A stretch of 64,000 bases of DNA from Roseovarius aestuarii (GTDB lineage: Bacteria > Pseudomonadota > Alphaproteobacteria > Rhodobacterales > Rhodobacteraceae): contig NZ_JAIMIB010000003.1 of assembly GCF_019966515.1 (NCBI RefSeq), positions 1 through 64,000 on the forward strand, given 5' to 3'. Below, piece after piece: positions 1 to 8,749 of the stretch (position 1 is its first letter; each line of letters begins with the position of its first letter). The notes under the pieces were generated by a model. The model made no database searches and had not been told where the DNA came from. It worked only from the letters and a program-made list of their open reading frames with translations. A program made the position numbers and the translations under genes.

Positions 1-598
1 GGGTTGCCTTCGTGAAAGGTTTTTCATCTATCAAACGAGACACTCATGATCGTTGCAGCATTGGTCAATAAGGGCTCGGAGCGGTCATCTGTGGTAAAGA
101 GTCGGTCATTTTAGAGCCATATGACCGCAAAGCGGACAATCCTGCCTTTTGCTGACGCCGCTATTGCTGACGCAGAAAACCATCGCACTTGCGGCGAGGC
201 ATTTGCGGCGACGCAGTAGGTTTCCCGATTGCGGTCATTCATGGGTGCAAAAAATCGGCTAAATCCAAACCGCCCTTTCCCTACGGCCGGCTTTGACAAT
301 CGAGACGCGGAACAAAGTGATTTTCCGCTGTACTTGCCTCAATGGTTGCTCAGCTAAATAGACTAAGATCATTGCAGGTTACTCGGGTACGCGGGAGAAA
401 GAATGACCGGCTGCTATCGAAATGTCTTCGTCTTCGTAGGCACTAAGATATTAAACTCGAATGCCCAGTTTCGGCTGCGCAAAATTTGAACGAGCGGCAA
501 CTGAAGAAAGATGGGTGTACCATTCATGGAACCAGATTAATTCAGGTGCCGTAGCCCAAAAAGCAGGGTAATCGAAAACACGCTGCGTTTGGAAGTGT
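1..598. other. Gene-free left edge with a degenerate repeat
   Basis: No convincing gene is seen here; the short open frames lack ribosome binding sites and family resemblance. Around 158-190 lies a stretch (core ATTGCTGACGCAGAAAA) that recurs in diverged form at 21425-21460 and, inverted, near 57520-57545. Such GC-rich repeat debris fills several gaps of this window. The end of the LysR gene on the minus strand follows at 599. Confidence 0.4.
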
Positions 599-1549
599 TC
601 AAACTTCGTCAGACAAGCCCACGCGACGGATCTGCTTTGCACCCAATCTGAGAAGTTCACGCGTCAAACGATCTTCGAAGGAACTGGCGAGTATCGATGC
701 GGGTCGATAGCCGGGTAAGAGCTTCTCGACACCAAACTCAATGATTTGCTCAAGCGGTCGAAACACTATGTGCTCGGCACCACCTGAATACAGGCGATAG
801 GCCTCGACCGTCAGAGGGTCAATAATTGCATAAGCAAGTTTACGCTGAACGAATGTCAACAACTGAATGAAAAAATTAGTTTCAAATCGCAGATTGAAAT
901 CCGCCGACATGGACGCGAAGGCCTGCTCTGTTCTTTTGTGGATCACATGTTCAGTAAACAAGGATGCCATCGGCTTTCCTGATAAATCATCTAGTGAGAT
1001 GCTTTTCTTTTTTGTAAGCGGGTCTCCTGCAGGAAGGGCGCAAACGCAATCGAAAGTGAATATTTCGGCCTTGAGCAACGTCCCTTCAAACGGGTTTTCC
1101 GGGTCATGGTCAGCCAACCCCAAGTCAAACTGCTGTGAGCTCACAAGGTGACGAACCGCTTCAGAGCTGCGTGACATAACGGTCGCCTTTATATCTTCTT
1201 TGCCCGCAACATGCTCTGATATCAATGCAGGCATCAGAAAGGCCGAGGGGCCTGGCATGGACACGACGCGCATTTCTCCGCGATCCATGGCCTTCATTCT
1301 CTTGAGGTTTTCGCTGATGACGTCGATTCGCCGCAGAACGGTTTCACATTCTTCCAAGAGGTAGTTCGTTTCCGGGACTGGCGTGAGCCGTTTTCCCTCG
1401 CGAACGAACAGTTTCATTTCCAACTCGTCTTCAAAGGTTTTTATCAGGTGGCTGACTGTTGGCTGAGTCCGGTGTAGGTTCATCGCTGCCTTGGACACGG
1501 AACCCGTCAACATCAGCTCTTTGAACGCAATCATTTGTTTCAGGTTCAT
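599..1549 (-). CDS. LysR-family transcriptional regulator (beside tct operon)
   Basis: A 316-residue LysR-type regulator of normal family length. Residues 1-60 form the winged helix-turn-helix, with the typical SVSKAAMNLHRTQPTVSHLI recognition segment and the LFVREGKRLTPV wing. The remainder is a periplasmic-binding-protein-like effector domain. It starts at an ATG at 1549 and is divergent from tctB, the usual arrangement when a LysR protein controls the neighbouring transport genes and itself. It probably senses the solute carried by the TctBAC system or its oxidation product. The effector is unknown; assignment to the family is secure, target assignment is inference from position. Confidence 0.93.
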   Translation of the reverse strand: MNLKQMIAFKELMLTGSVSKAAMNLHRTQPTVSHLIKTFEDELEMKLFVREGKRLTPVPETNYLLEECETVLRRIDVISENLKRMKAMDRGEMRVVSMPGPSAFLMPALISEHVAGKEDIKATVMSRSSEAVRHLVSSQQFDLGLADHDPENPFEGTLLKAEIFTFDCVCALPAGDPLTKKKSISLDDLSGKPMASLFTEHVIHKRTEQAFASMSADFNLRFETNFFIQLLTFVQRKLAYAIIDPLTVEAYRLYSGGAEHIVFRPLEQIIEFGVEKLLPGYRPASILASSFEDRLTRELLRLGAKQIRRVGLSDEV

Positions 1550-1575
1550 TGTTTTAATCCATAGATGATATCTTC

Positions 1576-1596
1576 ATTATAATATAAATTAATAAT
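1576..1596. promoter_or_regulatory. Candidate LysR box in the divergent lysR/tctB promoter
   Basis: The arms ATTAT (1576-1580) and ATAAT (1592-1596) form a perfect inverted repeat with an 11-base spacer, the T-N11-A geometry used by LysR-type regulators. It lies 27 bases upstream of the lysR start and about 220 bases from tctB, in a very AT-rich patch. Placement fits autoregulation; AT-richness alone could produce it by chance. Confidence 0.4.
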
Positions 1597-1818
1597 TTGC
1601 TTCAATGCATAATCTGGCGTTAGTTTCGTGCAATGAGCTTTGGCCCGGCTCGAGCCACAGTCATTAATTCTTGGGCCGAACCGCAAACCAGAGACCATAA
1701 AGCGCCACCCAGTCAAACTGCTCGGTCTTGTCGAGCGACCAATAGTAGTGCGCATCCAAAGAGTGATGGGTTTGAGGCGTCGCGCGCCAATGTTTGCGCA
1801 TAGAAGGATAGGTAAATC

Positions 1819-2283
1819 ATGGACAGAAGAAAAATCGACATCGCAATGACATCCATATTTGTGATTGCGTCGGTGATTATTCTCACCAACGACAACTTGT
1901 CTCAAGGCGGTGTCCAGACAGACCTAGGATCAATGTTCCTGCCAAGATTGGTTGCGCTGTGTATCATTGTGATCTCTGCAACGATCGGCATCCAATCCAT
2001 CTTGCAGCTGTCCAGAGGCGAGGCACTGACCAGCGAGGATCGTATCAACACCGAAGGTTTTGACGGCGTCTGGATCTATGTAGGCAACTTCGTACTTTAT
2101 TGGTTCGCCGTACCGTACGTTGGTTTTCTCGTTGCGACGCCCATCGCGATGATGGTCATCGCGATACTACTTGGGGGGCGCAATTGGGTTCCCATCATAT
2201 CCATGTCGCTCATCACGCCTTTCGCCGTTTTCTACCTGTGTCGCGAATTTCTTCGAGTCTTCCTTCCCACATGGTCCCTTTAA
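1819..2283 (+). CDS. tctB: Tripartite tricarboxylate transporter small membrane subunit (TctB family)
   Basis: A 154-residue integral membrane protein with about four hydrophobic helices (roughly residues 9-25, 40-60, 80-100, 105-145) and a short basic N-terminus (MDRRKID), typical of TctB. TctB partners the large TctA channel subunit in solute:cation symport driven by a periplasmic binding protein. A purine-rich GAAGGATAG stands upstream of the ATG. Gene order here is B-A-C instead of the more common C-B-A. The family call rests on topology, size and the adjacent TctA and TctC. Confidence 0.88.
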   Translation: MDRRKIDIAMTSIFVIASVIILTNDNLSQGGVQTDLGSMFLPRLVALCIIVISATIGIQSILQLSRGEALTSEDRINTEGFDGVWIYVGNFVLYWFAVPYVGFLVATPIAMMVIAILLGGRNWVPIISMSLITPFAVFYLCREFLRVFLPTWSL

Positions 2284-2298
2284 CATTGGAGCGAATTG

Positions 2299-3822
2299 AT
2301 GTTTGACAATATTCTTAACGGTTTCGCTTCGATCTTTGCGGTCGGACCCATTCTCGGCATCATCGTCGGTGTTGTTGTGGGTCTTGTTTTCGGGGCCATA
2401 CCCGGAATTTCAGGGATCATGGCGATTGCGATTATTCTGCCGCTGACCTTCTATGTGGACCCGATAATCGGAATTACGATGCTGCTGGCAGTTTATAAAT
2501 CCAGCATTTACGGTGGCTCGATCTCTGCCATTCTCATCAATACGCCCGGAGCTGCAGCCTCGTTTCTAACTGCCATGGATGGCAATCCACTTGCCAAGAG
2601 CGGCAAGGCGGGTAAGGCGCTTGATCTATCGCTTTATTCTTCTGTAACCGGCGAAATGTTGGCCACGCTTGTTCTCATCTTCGTCGCGGCCCCAATTTCG
2701 ATCATCTCGTTACAAGCCGGGCCGATTGAAAAGGTCTTTTTGTTGCTTTTCGCCTTTACCGTTGTCGGATCGCTGGCCGGCAAATCAATTTCCCGTGGGT
2801 TGCTGTCGTGTTGCCTTGGAATGATCTTTGCCATGGTTGGCCTTTCAACGATTACCGGGGCCTCGCGTTTCACCTTTGGATCGCTGGAGTTGATGAGCGG
2901 TTTTACCTTCACCCCGATGCTGATCGGCGTGTTGGTGATGCCCGAAGTGATTAGTACAATTCGGAAGCGACTAACGCCGCATCACGAAATGGCGCTCAAA
3001 AAGTCGCCTAACCCTGCAGATAATCGCATCAGTTGGAGAGAATATCGGTCACTGCTGCCGACAATTATCAAAGCCAGCGGCATCGGCACGTTCATCGGCG
3101 CTTTGCCCGGCCTCGGATCCAGCACAGCAGCCTTCATATCTTATGGCGAAGCCAAACGGGTTTCGAAGACCCCCGAGAAATTCGGTAAGGGCTCGCTTGA
3201 AGGCATTGCCTCAGCAGAATCTGCCAATAACGCCGTCTGCGGTTCCAGCATGATCCCGATGTTGACGCTGAGCATCCCCGGCGATGACGTGGCGGCCTTG
3301 CTGATGGGGGCTTTCCTGATCCATGGCCTGACGCCGGGCCCGATGATCTTCTTTGATAATGCGGAAGTGATCTATGCCATCTTCGCAGGCTTTCTGCTGA
3401 CCGACTTTTTCTTGCTCTTCATCGCGCGGTCAGGCTTCAGGCTCTGGATCAAGGTGGCATCGCTCAAGCGTTACTTTATCTTCCCCTGTGTCACTGTCTT
3501 TGCGTTTGTTGGCGCCTTCACGGCCAATCAGAACATGAATGATGTGCTCATGCTGATCTTATTCACGATCTTCGGTTATGGGATGCGGCTTGTCGGGCTT
3601 AATCCGGCAGTGTTCATCATCGGTTTTATTCTGACCCCGTTTTTGGAGCAGAACCTTGATCAATCCATCGCGATTGTTGGAACGGATTACCACCTGTTTT
3701 TTGCCTCACCCTTTTCTTGGGTATTCACGGCCCTGGCAGCCTTTTTTGTCTACTCAACCATCAAGATGAAAAAGAAAGAGGCGGCAAAGCTCGCAGCGTT
3801 GATCGGCGATGGAGCCAAGTAA
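2299..3822 (+). CDS. tctA: Tripartite tricarboxylate transporter large permease (TctA family)
   Basis: A 507-residue polytopic permease. Two TctA hallmark repeats are visible: the N-terminal GAIPGISGIMAIAIILP followed by YGGSISAILINTPG (about residues 35-85), and the second-half GALPGLGSSTAAFISYGEAK with SIPGDDVAALLMGAF (about 268-335). These pseudo-symmetric segments line the transport pathway. The ATG at 2299 is preferred over a TTG one codon upstream. It lies 16 bases after tctB, so the two are cotranscribed. The substrate cannot be read from the sequence; members carry citrate, tartrate, aromatic acids and amino-acid-like anions. Confidence 0.95.
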   Translation: MFDNILNGFASIFAVGPILGIIVGVVVGLVFGAIPGISGIMAIAIILPLTFYVDPIIGITMLLAVYKSSIYGGSISAILINTPGAAASFLTAMDGNPLAKSGKAGKALDLSLYSSVTGEMLATLVLIFVAAPISIISLQAGPIEKVFLLLFAFTVVGSLAGKSISRGLLSCCLGMIFAMVGLSTITGASRFTFGSLELMSGFTFTPMLIGVLVMPEVISTIRKRLTPHHEMALKKSPNPADNRISWREYRSLLPTIIKASGIGTFIGALPGLGSSTAAFISYGEAKRVSKTPEKFGKGSLEGIASAESANNAVCGSSMIPMLTLSIPGDDVAALLMGAFLIHGLTPGPMIFFDNAEVIYAIFAGFLLTDFFLLFIARSGFRLWIKVASLKRYFIFPCVTVFAFVGAFTANQNMNDVLMLILFTIFGYGMRLVGLNPAVFIIGFILTPFLEQNLDQSIAIVGTDYHLFFASPFSWVFTALAAFFVYSTIKMKKKEAAKLAALIGDGAK

Positions 3823-3936
3823 TGGCAAGTGATTTCCGAAACACGGGGCTGTAAATGACTCTTCCCAAGCGGACTTGGGCATACGAAACGAAAATTCAAC
3901 ACTCCTTAATCCACGACCAACAGAGAGGACTAAACA

Positions 3937-4881
3937 ATGAAAAACATGAAAAAAATGCTGACGGGCATGGCAGCTTGGCTTGCTGTCACCGTTTCGGCAG
4001 GTGCTGCGCTTGCAGAATATCCCGAAAAGCCGATCACCATTATCGTGCCCTACGGCGCTGGTGGCGACTCTGATCTAACGACCCGCGTGTGGGCCGATGC
4101 GATGGAAAAGCGGCTCGGAGTTCCAGTGGTTGTCATCAACAAAGCCGGTGGTGGCGGTGTTGTTGGCACTGCCTTTGTAGCTGCGGCCAAGAATGATGGT
4201 TACACGCTGATAAATGCAGGCTTGGGCAATATGCTTGTGACGCCGAACTTTAGCGAAACGCCTTACAGTTTTGACAGCTTCACGCCGATCGTCAAAATGA
4301 CCGCTGTACCACTGGCCGTCGTTGTAAAAAATGACAGCCCTTACAACACATTTGACGAATTCGTTGCGGCTGCCAAAGCGGACCGTGTCACTCAAGGCTC
4401 CTGGGGGGCAGCGTCTTCGGGCACAACTCTGGCAACGATCATTGCCGATCAGGCCGGTTACGAAGTTAAGTTCGTGCATGGTAACACCACGGCTGAATCA
4501 ATGGTTTCGGTCGTTGGAGGTCACATAGACTCCGCTGTATCCTTTCCACCCGCTTTCGGCCCGCATGTCAAAGCGGGTGCCGCCAAGGTATTGGTCATAA
4601 ACCAGACGATGGATGACTACCCTGGTGTGCCAACTTTTGCGGATTACGGCATCAAGGGTAGCTTTGAAGGTTGGTCCGGTGTTTTCGCTCCTGCCGGTGT
4701 TCCGGATGAAGTGGTCGATACGTTGGTTGCTGCAACCGCAGAGGTCATGAAAGATCCGGCTGTTCTGGAAGCTTATGCAAACATGGGGGCCCTTGTCGAC
4801 TACCGTGAAGGCGCAGAATGGATTGCCAGCATGCGCGAGACCAGCGATGTCATGAAAGAAGCCGCTGCAAAGAAAAAGTAA
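3937..4881 (+). CDS. tctC: Tripartite tricarboxylate transporter substrate-binding protein (TctC/Bug family)
   Basis: A 314-residue periplasmic protein with a clear Sec signal peptide (basic MKNMKKM, hydrophobic core, cleavage near ALA-EYPEKP). The mature start YPEKPITIIVPYGAGGDSDL is the Bug-family signature, followed by GAASSGTT, a typical ligand-loop motif. It delivers the solute to TctA/TctB. An AGAGAGG ribosome binding site precedes the ATG. It is third in the tct operon, 114 bases after tctA, and is followed by a hairpin; abundant binding proteins are often separated from the permease genes this way. Confidence 0.95.
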   Translation: MKNMKKMLTGMAAWLAVTVSAGAALAEYPEKPITIIVPYGAGGDSDLTTRVWADAMEKRLGVPVVVINKAGGGGVVGTAFVAAAKNDGYTLINAGLGNMLVTPNFSETPYSFDSFTPIVKMTAVPLAVVVKNDSPYNTFDEFVAAAKADRVTQGSWGAASSGTTLATIIADQAGYEVKFVHGNTTAESMVSVVGGHIDSAVSFPPAFGPHVKAGAAKVLVINQTMDDYPGVPTFADYGIKGSFEGWSGVFAPAGVPDEVVDTLVAATAEVMKDPAVLEAYANMGALVDYREGAEWIASMRETSDVMKEAAAKKK

Positions 4882-4899
4882 CCGTTACCCAGCAATCTT

Positions 4900-4943
4900 T
4901 GTCCTCAGGGAGCATTCAACCTCCCCAAAGCTTCTTGAGGACA
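4900..4943 (+). terminator. Compound hairpin after tctC
   Basis: TGTCCTCA (4900-4907) pairs with TGAGGACA (4936-4943), and an inner GGGAG/CTCCC pair (4908-4912 with 4921-4925) sits inside. It starts 18 bases after the tctC stop. There is no clean U-tract, so it could be an mRNA-stabilising 3' hairpin or partial terminator separating tctC from the downstream oxidoreductase. Confidence 0.4.
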
Positions 4944-5031
4944 CTTTGGCACCTAGCGATTTTGGGTGATTCCATTCCTTTTGGTCGCGCGTGCTTTCTT
5001 TAGATAATTCAATCAATCGAGAGTTAAATAA

Positions 5032-6282
5032 ATGCCCGGAACCACGGTATCTGAAGTCGTTATTGTCGGCGGCGGCATTATTGGCATCTGTTCCGCACTT
5101 TCGCTCCTAGATAACGGTGTCAGTGTCACACTCATCGAACGCGACGACCCGGGGCAAGGTGCTTCTTTTGGCAATGCCGGAACAATTTCTCCTTGGTCCA
5201 TCGTCCCTCAGGCAGTTCCCGGGCTTTGGAAAAAACTACCGCGCATGGTATTTGGAAAGTATGGTGCTGCAGGAATTTCGATACGCCACGCACCAGGGTA
5301 TTTGCCGTGGTTTTTTCGGTTTTTGAGGTTATGCAATGCGAAGAGCGCAGCCCACGTTTCAGATGCAATGTATATTCTCTGCAATGAAAGTATTGAGCTT
5401 TATCAACAGCACTTAAGCGGAACCGGACACGAAGATCTGATTCAAGACAGCATGTATGTCCATGCCTTTCGCAGGCTTGATGAAGCGTCAATCAATAGCT
5501 TTGGTAACCAACTGCGTTTGGCAAAAGGCGCGCAGGTTGAACGCATAGATGGCGCCGAATTACGCCGGTTGGAACCGGCCCTCTCCCCCGAATTCAAAGC
5601 TGCAATTCTGATTCATGGTCAGGCCCGTGCACTTGATCCAGGACGGATCGGGACGGTTCTTTCTGAGAAATTCCAAAAGGCAGGCGGTAGGATTGTACGC
5701 GCGTCGGCTCGAAAGCTTGAACGGCAGGCGGACGGAGCGTGGACGATAAGAACCGATCAGGACACCTATTCGGCCCCAAAAGTCGTTATTTCAGCCGGAG
5801 CATGGTCGGCTGAGTTACTGCGTCCCTTAGGCTTTAGGGTTCCGCTGGCGGCTGAGCGTGGATACCATTTGAGCTATGCGAGCACTGGCGTACACCTTAA
5901 CAATTCCATCATGGATGCAGAAAACCATGTGGTGGCCAATGGAATGACTCCGGGGTTGCGGATTGCCGGGATCGCGGATTTCGCCAAACCGGACTCACCG
6001 CCGAATCCTCGCCACTTCTCGACCTTGCGCCATTGTGCCAGATCTATGATCCCCGATCTCGGCAGCAGCGATGCCTCTGAATGGATGGGAGTAAGGCCTT
6101 CCTTTCCTGACAGTCTACCTGTGATCGAAGAGGTTCCCGGCCAAAGGGGGTTATTCGCAGCGTTTGGGCACAGCCACTATGGACTCATGATGGCTCCCAA
6201 GACAGGCCAGATTGTTGCCAGTCTGGTAACCGGCCCTCCGCTGAACCAAGACATTTCCGTGTTTGGAAGCCAACGTTTCTAA
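5032..6282 (+). CDS. DadA-like FAD-dependent amino acid oxidoreductase
   Basis: A 416-residue flavoprotein of the D-amino acid dehydrogenase/glycine oxidase (DAO) superfamily. The N-terminal dinucleotide fold VVIVGGGIIGICSALSL (about residues 7-23) is followed by an acidic ribose-binding ERDDPGQGASFGNAGTISPW segment that matches DadA-type enzymes. The C-terminus has the FAD-contacting GLFAAFGHSHYGLMMAPKTG motif. Such enzymes oxidatively deaminate amino acids and pass electrons to the quinone pool. It follows the tctBAC operon on the same strand, which suggests that the transported solute is an amino or imino acid; that is inference. The ribosome binding site is weak. Confidence 0.88.
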   Translation: MPGTTVSEVVIVGGGIIGICSALSLLDNGVSVTLIERDDPGQGASFGNAGTISPWSIVPQAVPGLWKKLPRMVFGKYGAAGISIRHAPGYLPWFFRFLRLCNAKSAAHVSDAMYILCNESIELYQQHLSGTGHEDLIQDSMYVHAFRRLDEASINSFGNQLRLAKGAQVERIDGAELRRLEPALSPEFKAAILIHGQARALDPGRIGTVLSEKFQKAGGRIVRASARKLERQADGAWTIRTDQDTYSAPKVVISAGAWSAELLRPLGFRVPLAAERGYHLSYASTGVHLNNSIMDAENHVVANGMTPGLRIAGIADFAKPDSPPNPRHFSTLRHCARSMIPDLGSSDASEWMGVRPSFPDSLPVIEEVPGQRGLFAAFGHSHYGLMMAPKTGQIVASLVTGPPLNQDISVFGSQRF

Positions 6283-6382
6283 ATTGAGATCGTTGCTCTT
6301 TTCGTCAGAACCTTACCGTGAAGAACTCCGAAAGCCAGATATTAGCTCGCACCGCAACATTGATGGGCTCGGTTTCGGCTCT

Positions 6383-6502
6383 GCGGAAACACGGCGACGG
6401 CAACCATTGCTATGCCCGAGAACATTGTCGCGGGCAGGATGATGCTGAGATAGGAGTTTACTTTCTACGCGACTTCTCCGGTCGCACCAACCAAGCCTAA
6501 CA
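6383..6502 (-). pseudogene. Relic of a MATE-family transporter gene
   Basis: This 120-base stretch aligns along its whole length, at roughly 75-80 % by eye, with 15140-15262 inside the intact MATE gene of this window. Read on the minus strand it gives LGLVGATGEVA-stop-KVNSYLSIILPATMFSGIAMVAVAV against LGLVGAEGEVAAKAKSYLMIILPTTMFSGMAMVTVAV. An in-frame TAG (6465-6467) interrupts it and there is no flanking transporter sequence. It is therefore the last recognisable piece of a second, diverged MATE gene, wedged between the DadA-like gene and the kinase gene. Confidence 0.85.
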
Positions 6503-6517
6503 AGAAAGAGAGATAAT

Positions 6518-7972
6518 TCAATCTGACACTGCGCCTGGCGAAGCCAATGTGCTACTAGGATTCCTGAACTCAATTTTTACCAACAATCCCTTTTGCTGGT
6601 TTGTGTCTGCTTTGGACAATGTCATATTTGCCTCATGCAAATCCGCAATGACCTTGACCAGAGAAAGCCCAAGGCCTGCGCCAGGTGTGTTACGGCTATG
6701 ATCCAGACGATAGAGCGGTTCGAGCACCTTTTCACATTCCTCTTCTGGAATGCCAGGACCATCATCCGAAACACTTAGCCATCTTCCCCTGACGGAGAGC
6801 GTGATTGTGGCCCCGACTTCAGTGTGTCGTATCGCATTCTCGATTAGGTTGGAAAGCAACTGGATCAACAAGTTAATGTCTCCGTCGACGATTACAGGGT
6901 TGCTAACATTGCAGATCAGAGTGCGCCCTTCATCTTCGGCAACGGCCTCGTAAATGTCATGGACTTGGCTGGCAACGTTACCAAGGTCTAGAGCTTTGAA
7001 TTTTGCGCGGCGTTCACCCGTCTTCAAACGCGCAATCCGTTGAATTGCATCGAAAATCGCAATAATGTTGTCCGTCTGTGAGATGGATGAGTTCAGGTGA
7101 GCGGCAAGGTCATTCGCTTCGTTGGCTTGATCCAGATGAATGCGTAGCCTCGTTAATGGTGTGCGTAGGTCATGGGCTATATTCGCAGAAAACTCAGACA
7201 TCTGCCGCAAGGTCGTCTGCAGGCGCTCTGTTGCGCCGTCGATCCGCTGGGTCAGCAGATCCAGATCGTCCTTGACGACCTTGGGCGCCAATCTGACGGT
7301 CAGATCGCCATCAGCGATGCGTTCATAGCCTTGACCAATCCTGTCCAGCCGCCGCTGTGCCCGCAGCCCAAACACGACACCGACAGCCATTGTGGGGATA
7401 GAAATCAAGACCAGCGCAATCAGGATAACGGTCGACAGCTCAGCCACCAGGCCGCCGACAGTGGGTGAAAAAACCACAAGCTGCCCATCCAGCGCCGGGC
7501 CAACATACGCCCGCCAGAGAGTGTCGAATTCGCCGTCAAACGGCAATTCCACCACGTCGCTTTCATCATCGCTCTCGGTATCAAACGCTTTTTCCAGCGC
7601 TTCCATAATGGATTGTTGGACATCTTCGGGGAATATCTCTTCATCCTGGAGTGTTCGCAGGCCGTCTGCAGCAAAAACCTCAATTTTGACGGGTCCCATA
7701 ACCGTTCCATCACTTCTCAGGAAACCGTAGGCTGTCTCATCGTTCAATGGCAGGCCACCGCTGGCAAAATCATCGGGAACCTGGCCCAATGTGGTCAATT
7801 CACGGGAAAGTCCGGCAAACTCCTGCTTTAGCTCCGTATCGATTTCCGTTTGCAGTTCTTTGGTCAGAAAATCTTCGAACAGGGCACCGCCGATACTCAG
7901 AAGCACAAGAAATGACAGTGACAATACCATCGCCTGCCGCAGAGCGCTCATTCTGAAAAGCTTCTTAATCAC
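6518..7972 (-). CDS. Sensor histidine kinase (HAMP, HisKA, HATPase)
   Basis: A classic membrane kinase of about 484 residues. An N-terminal helix (MVLSLSFLVLLSIGGALF), a periplasmic domain of about 130 residues rich in acidic residues (ESDDESDVVELPFDGEFD), a second helix (LSTVILIALVLISIPTMAVG), then HAMP, the H-box FSANIAHDLRTPLTRLR with the phospho-accepting His, the N-box LIENAIRHTE, and the G-boxes SDDGPGIPEEE and GAGLGLSLVK. The chosen GTG at 7972 overlaps the response regulator stop by 8 bases (coupling); ATG at 7993 or 7951 are alternatives. It pairs with the upstream regulator; the PepSY protein nearby suggests envelope or metal-stress sensing. Confidence 0.93.
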   Translation of the reverse strand: MIKKLFRMSALRQAMVLSLSFLVLLSIGGALFEDFLTKELQTEIDTELKQEFAGLSRELTTLGQVPDDFASGGLPLNDETAYGFLRSDGTVMGPVKIEVFAADGLRTLQDEEIFPEDVQQSIMEALEKAFDTESDDESDVVELPFDGEFDTLWRAYVGPALDGQLVVFSPTVGGLVAELSTVILIALVLISIPTMAVGVVFGLRAQRRLDRIGQGYERIADGDLTVRLAPKVVKDDLDLLTQRIDGATERLQTTLRQMSEFSANIAHDLRTPLTRLRIHLDQANEANDLAAHLNSSISQTDNIIAIFDAIQRIARLKTGERRAKFKALDLGNVASQVHDIYEAVAEDEGRTLICNVSNPVIVDGDINLLIQLLSNLIENAIRHTEVGATITLSVRGRWLSVSDDGPGIPEEECEKVLEPLYRLDHSRNTPGAGLGLSLVKVIADLHEANMTLSKADTNQQKGLLVKIEFRNPSSTLASPGAVSD

Positions 7973-8642
7973 CGAATACGTACCCTGAACCACGAACCGT
8001 TTTGATAAAATCCACGCCGAACGGCTTTTCGATCTTGTTGCGCAAGCGACTCATATGGGTTTCGACCACACTTGTGGATGGTTCGAAACTGATATCCCAC
8101 ACCCGCTCAAGCAGCATGGCTCTTGTCTGAACGCGACCTTTTGAGCGCATCAGGACTTCCAGCAGCCGGAACTCTTTCGGATTTAATAGAATGGCGTCGC
8201 CGTTATAGCTGCACTTTTGTGCCAAAAGATCCAGCTCCAGCCCCTGATGGGCCAGCCTGGTCACGGCTTGGGTGCTTTCAGCCTTGCCGCGTCGACTGAG
8301 GGCTGTGATGCGGGCCAGCAATTCTGTGATGGCAAAAGGTTTGCTCAAGTAGTCATCGGCGCCGGCCTCCAACCCTTCGACCCTGTCGTCAACTGTACCA
8401 AGCGCGGTCAGCAGAATAAGCGGCGTCGTGATCCTTGCCCCACGCAGGGTTTTCAGAGCGGACAGCCCGTCCAAATCCGGCGTCATCCGATCGAACACAA
8501 GAACATCGTAGTCACGTGTTGTCGCCGCCAACAGTGCATCGCGCCCGTTTTGCAACCAGTCGACGACATGCCCGGCGGCACTCAGACCACTCACAGTCCA
8601 TTCGCCGATCTCCTGGTCGTCTTCCAAGAACAAAATGCGCAT
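7965..8642 (-). CDS. OmpR-family response regulator
   Basis: A 225-residue two-domain regulator. The receiver domain (about 1-115) has the acidic cluster LEDD, the phospho-acceptor aspartate in DVLVFDRMTPDLDG, the conserved Thr region ILLTALG and the Lys of LSKPF. The C-terminal winged helix (about 130-225) includes LNPKEFRLLEVLMRSKGRV and VVETHMSRLRNKI and ends in TVRGSGYVFGD. The ATG at 8642, preceded by AGGAGG, is chosen over an in-frame start at 8699 that lies inside an inverted repeat. It is translationally coupled to the kinase gene. The receptor-like phospho-Asp context reads FDRMTPD where FDLMLPG is more usual. Confidence 0.94.
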   Translation of the reverse strand: MRILFLEDDQEIGEWTVSGLSAAGHVVDWLQNGRDALLAATTRDYDVLVFDRMTPDLDGLSALKTLRGARITTPLILLTALGTVDDRVEGLEAGADDYLSKPFAITELLARITALSRRGKAESTQAVTRLAHQGLELDLLAQKCSYNGDAILLNPKEFRLLEVLMRSKGRVQTRAMLLERVWDISFEPSTSVVETHMSRLRNKIEKPFGVDFIKTVRGSGYVFGD

Positions 8643-8666
8643 GTCGCCTCCTAACCAAATTGGCAC

Positions 8667-8717
8667 GTCATGATCGGTTGAACAGCTTTCAAAACTCAAT
8701 CATCAACCGATCATGAC
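8667..8717. promoter_or_regulatory. Perfect 15-bp inverted repeat upstream of the response regulator
   Basis: GTCATGATCGGTTGA (8667-8681) and its exact reverse complement TCAACCGATCATGAC (8703-8717) are separated by 21 bases. The element sits 25 bases upstream of the response regulator start and 33 bases after the lipoprotein gene stop. It may be an operator for the regulator or an intercistronic hairpin. No U-tract follows on either strand, so a simple terminator is unlikely. Confidence 0.6.
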
Positions 8718-8749
8718 CGTACTGGGCTGTTTTGTACTGACCCGGTCAA

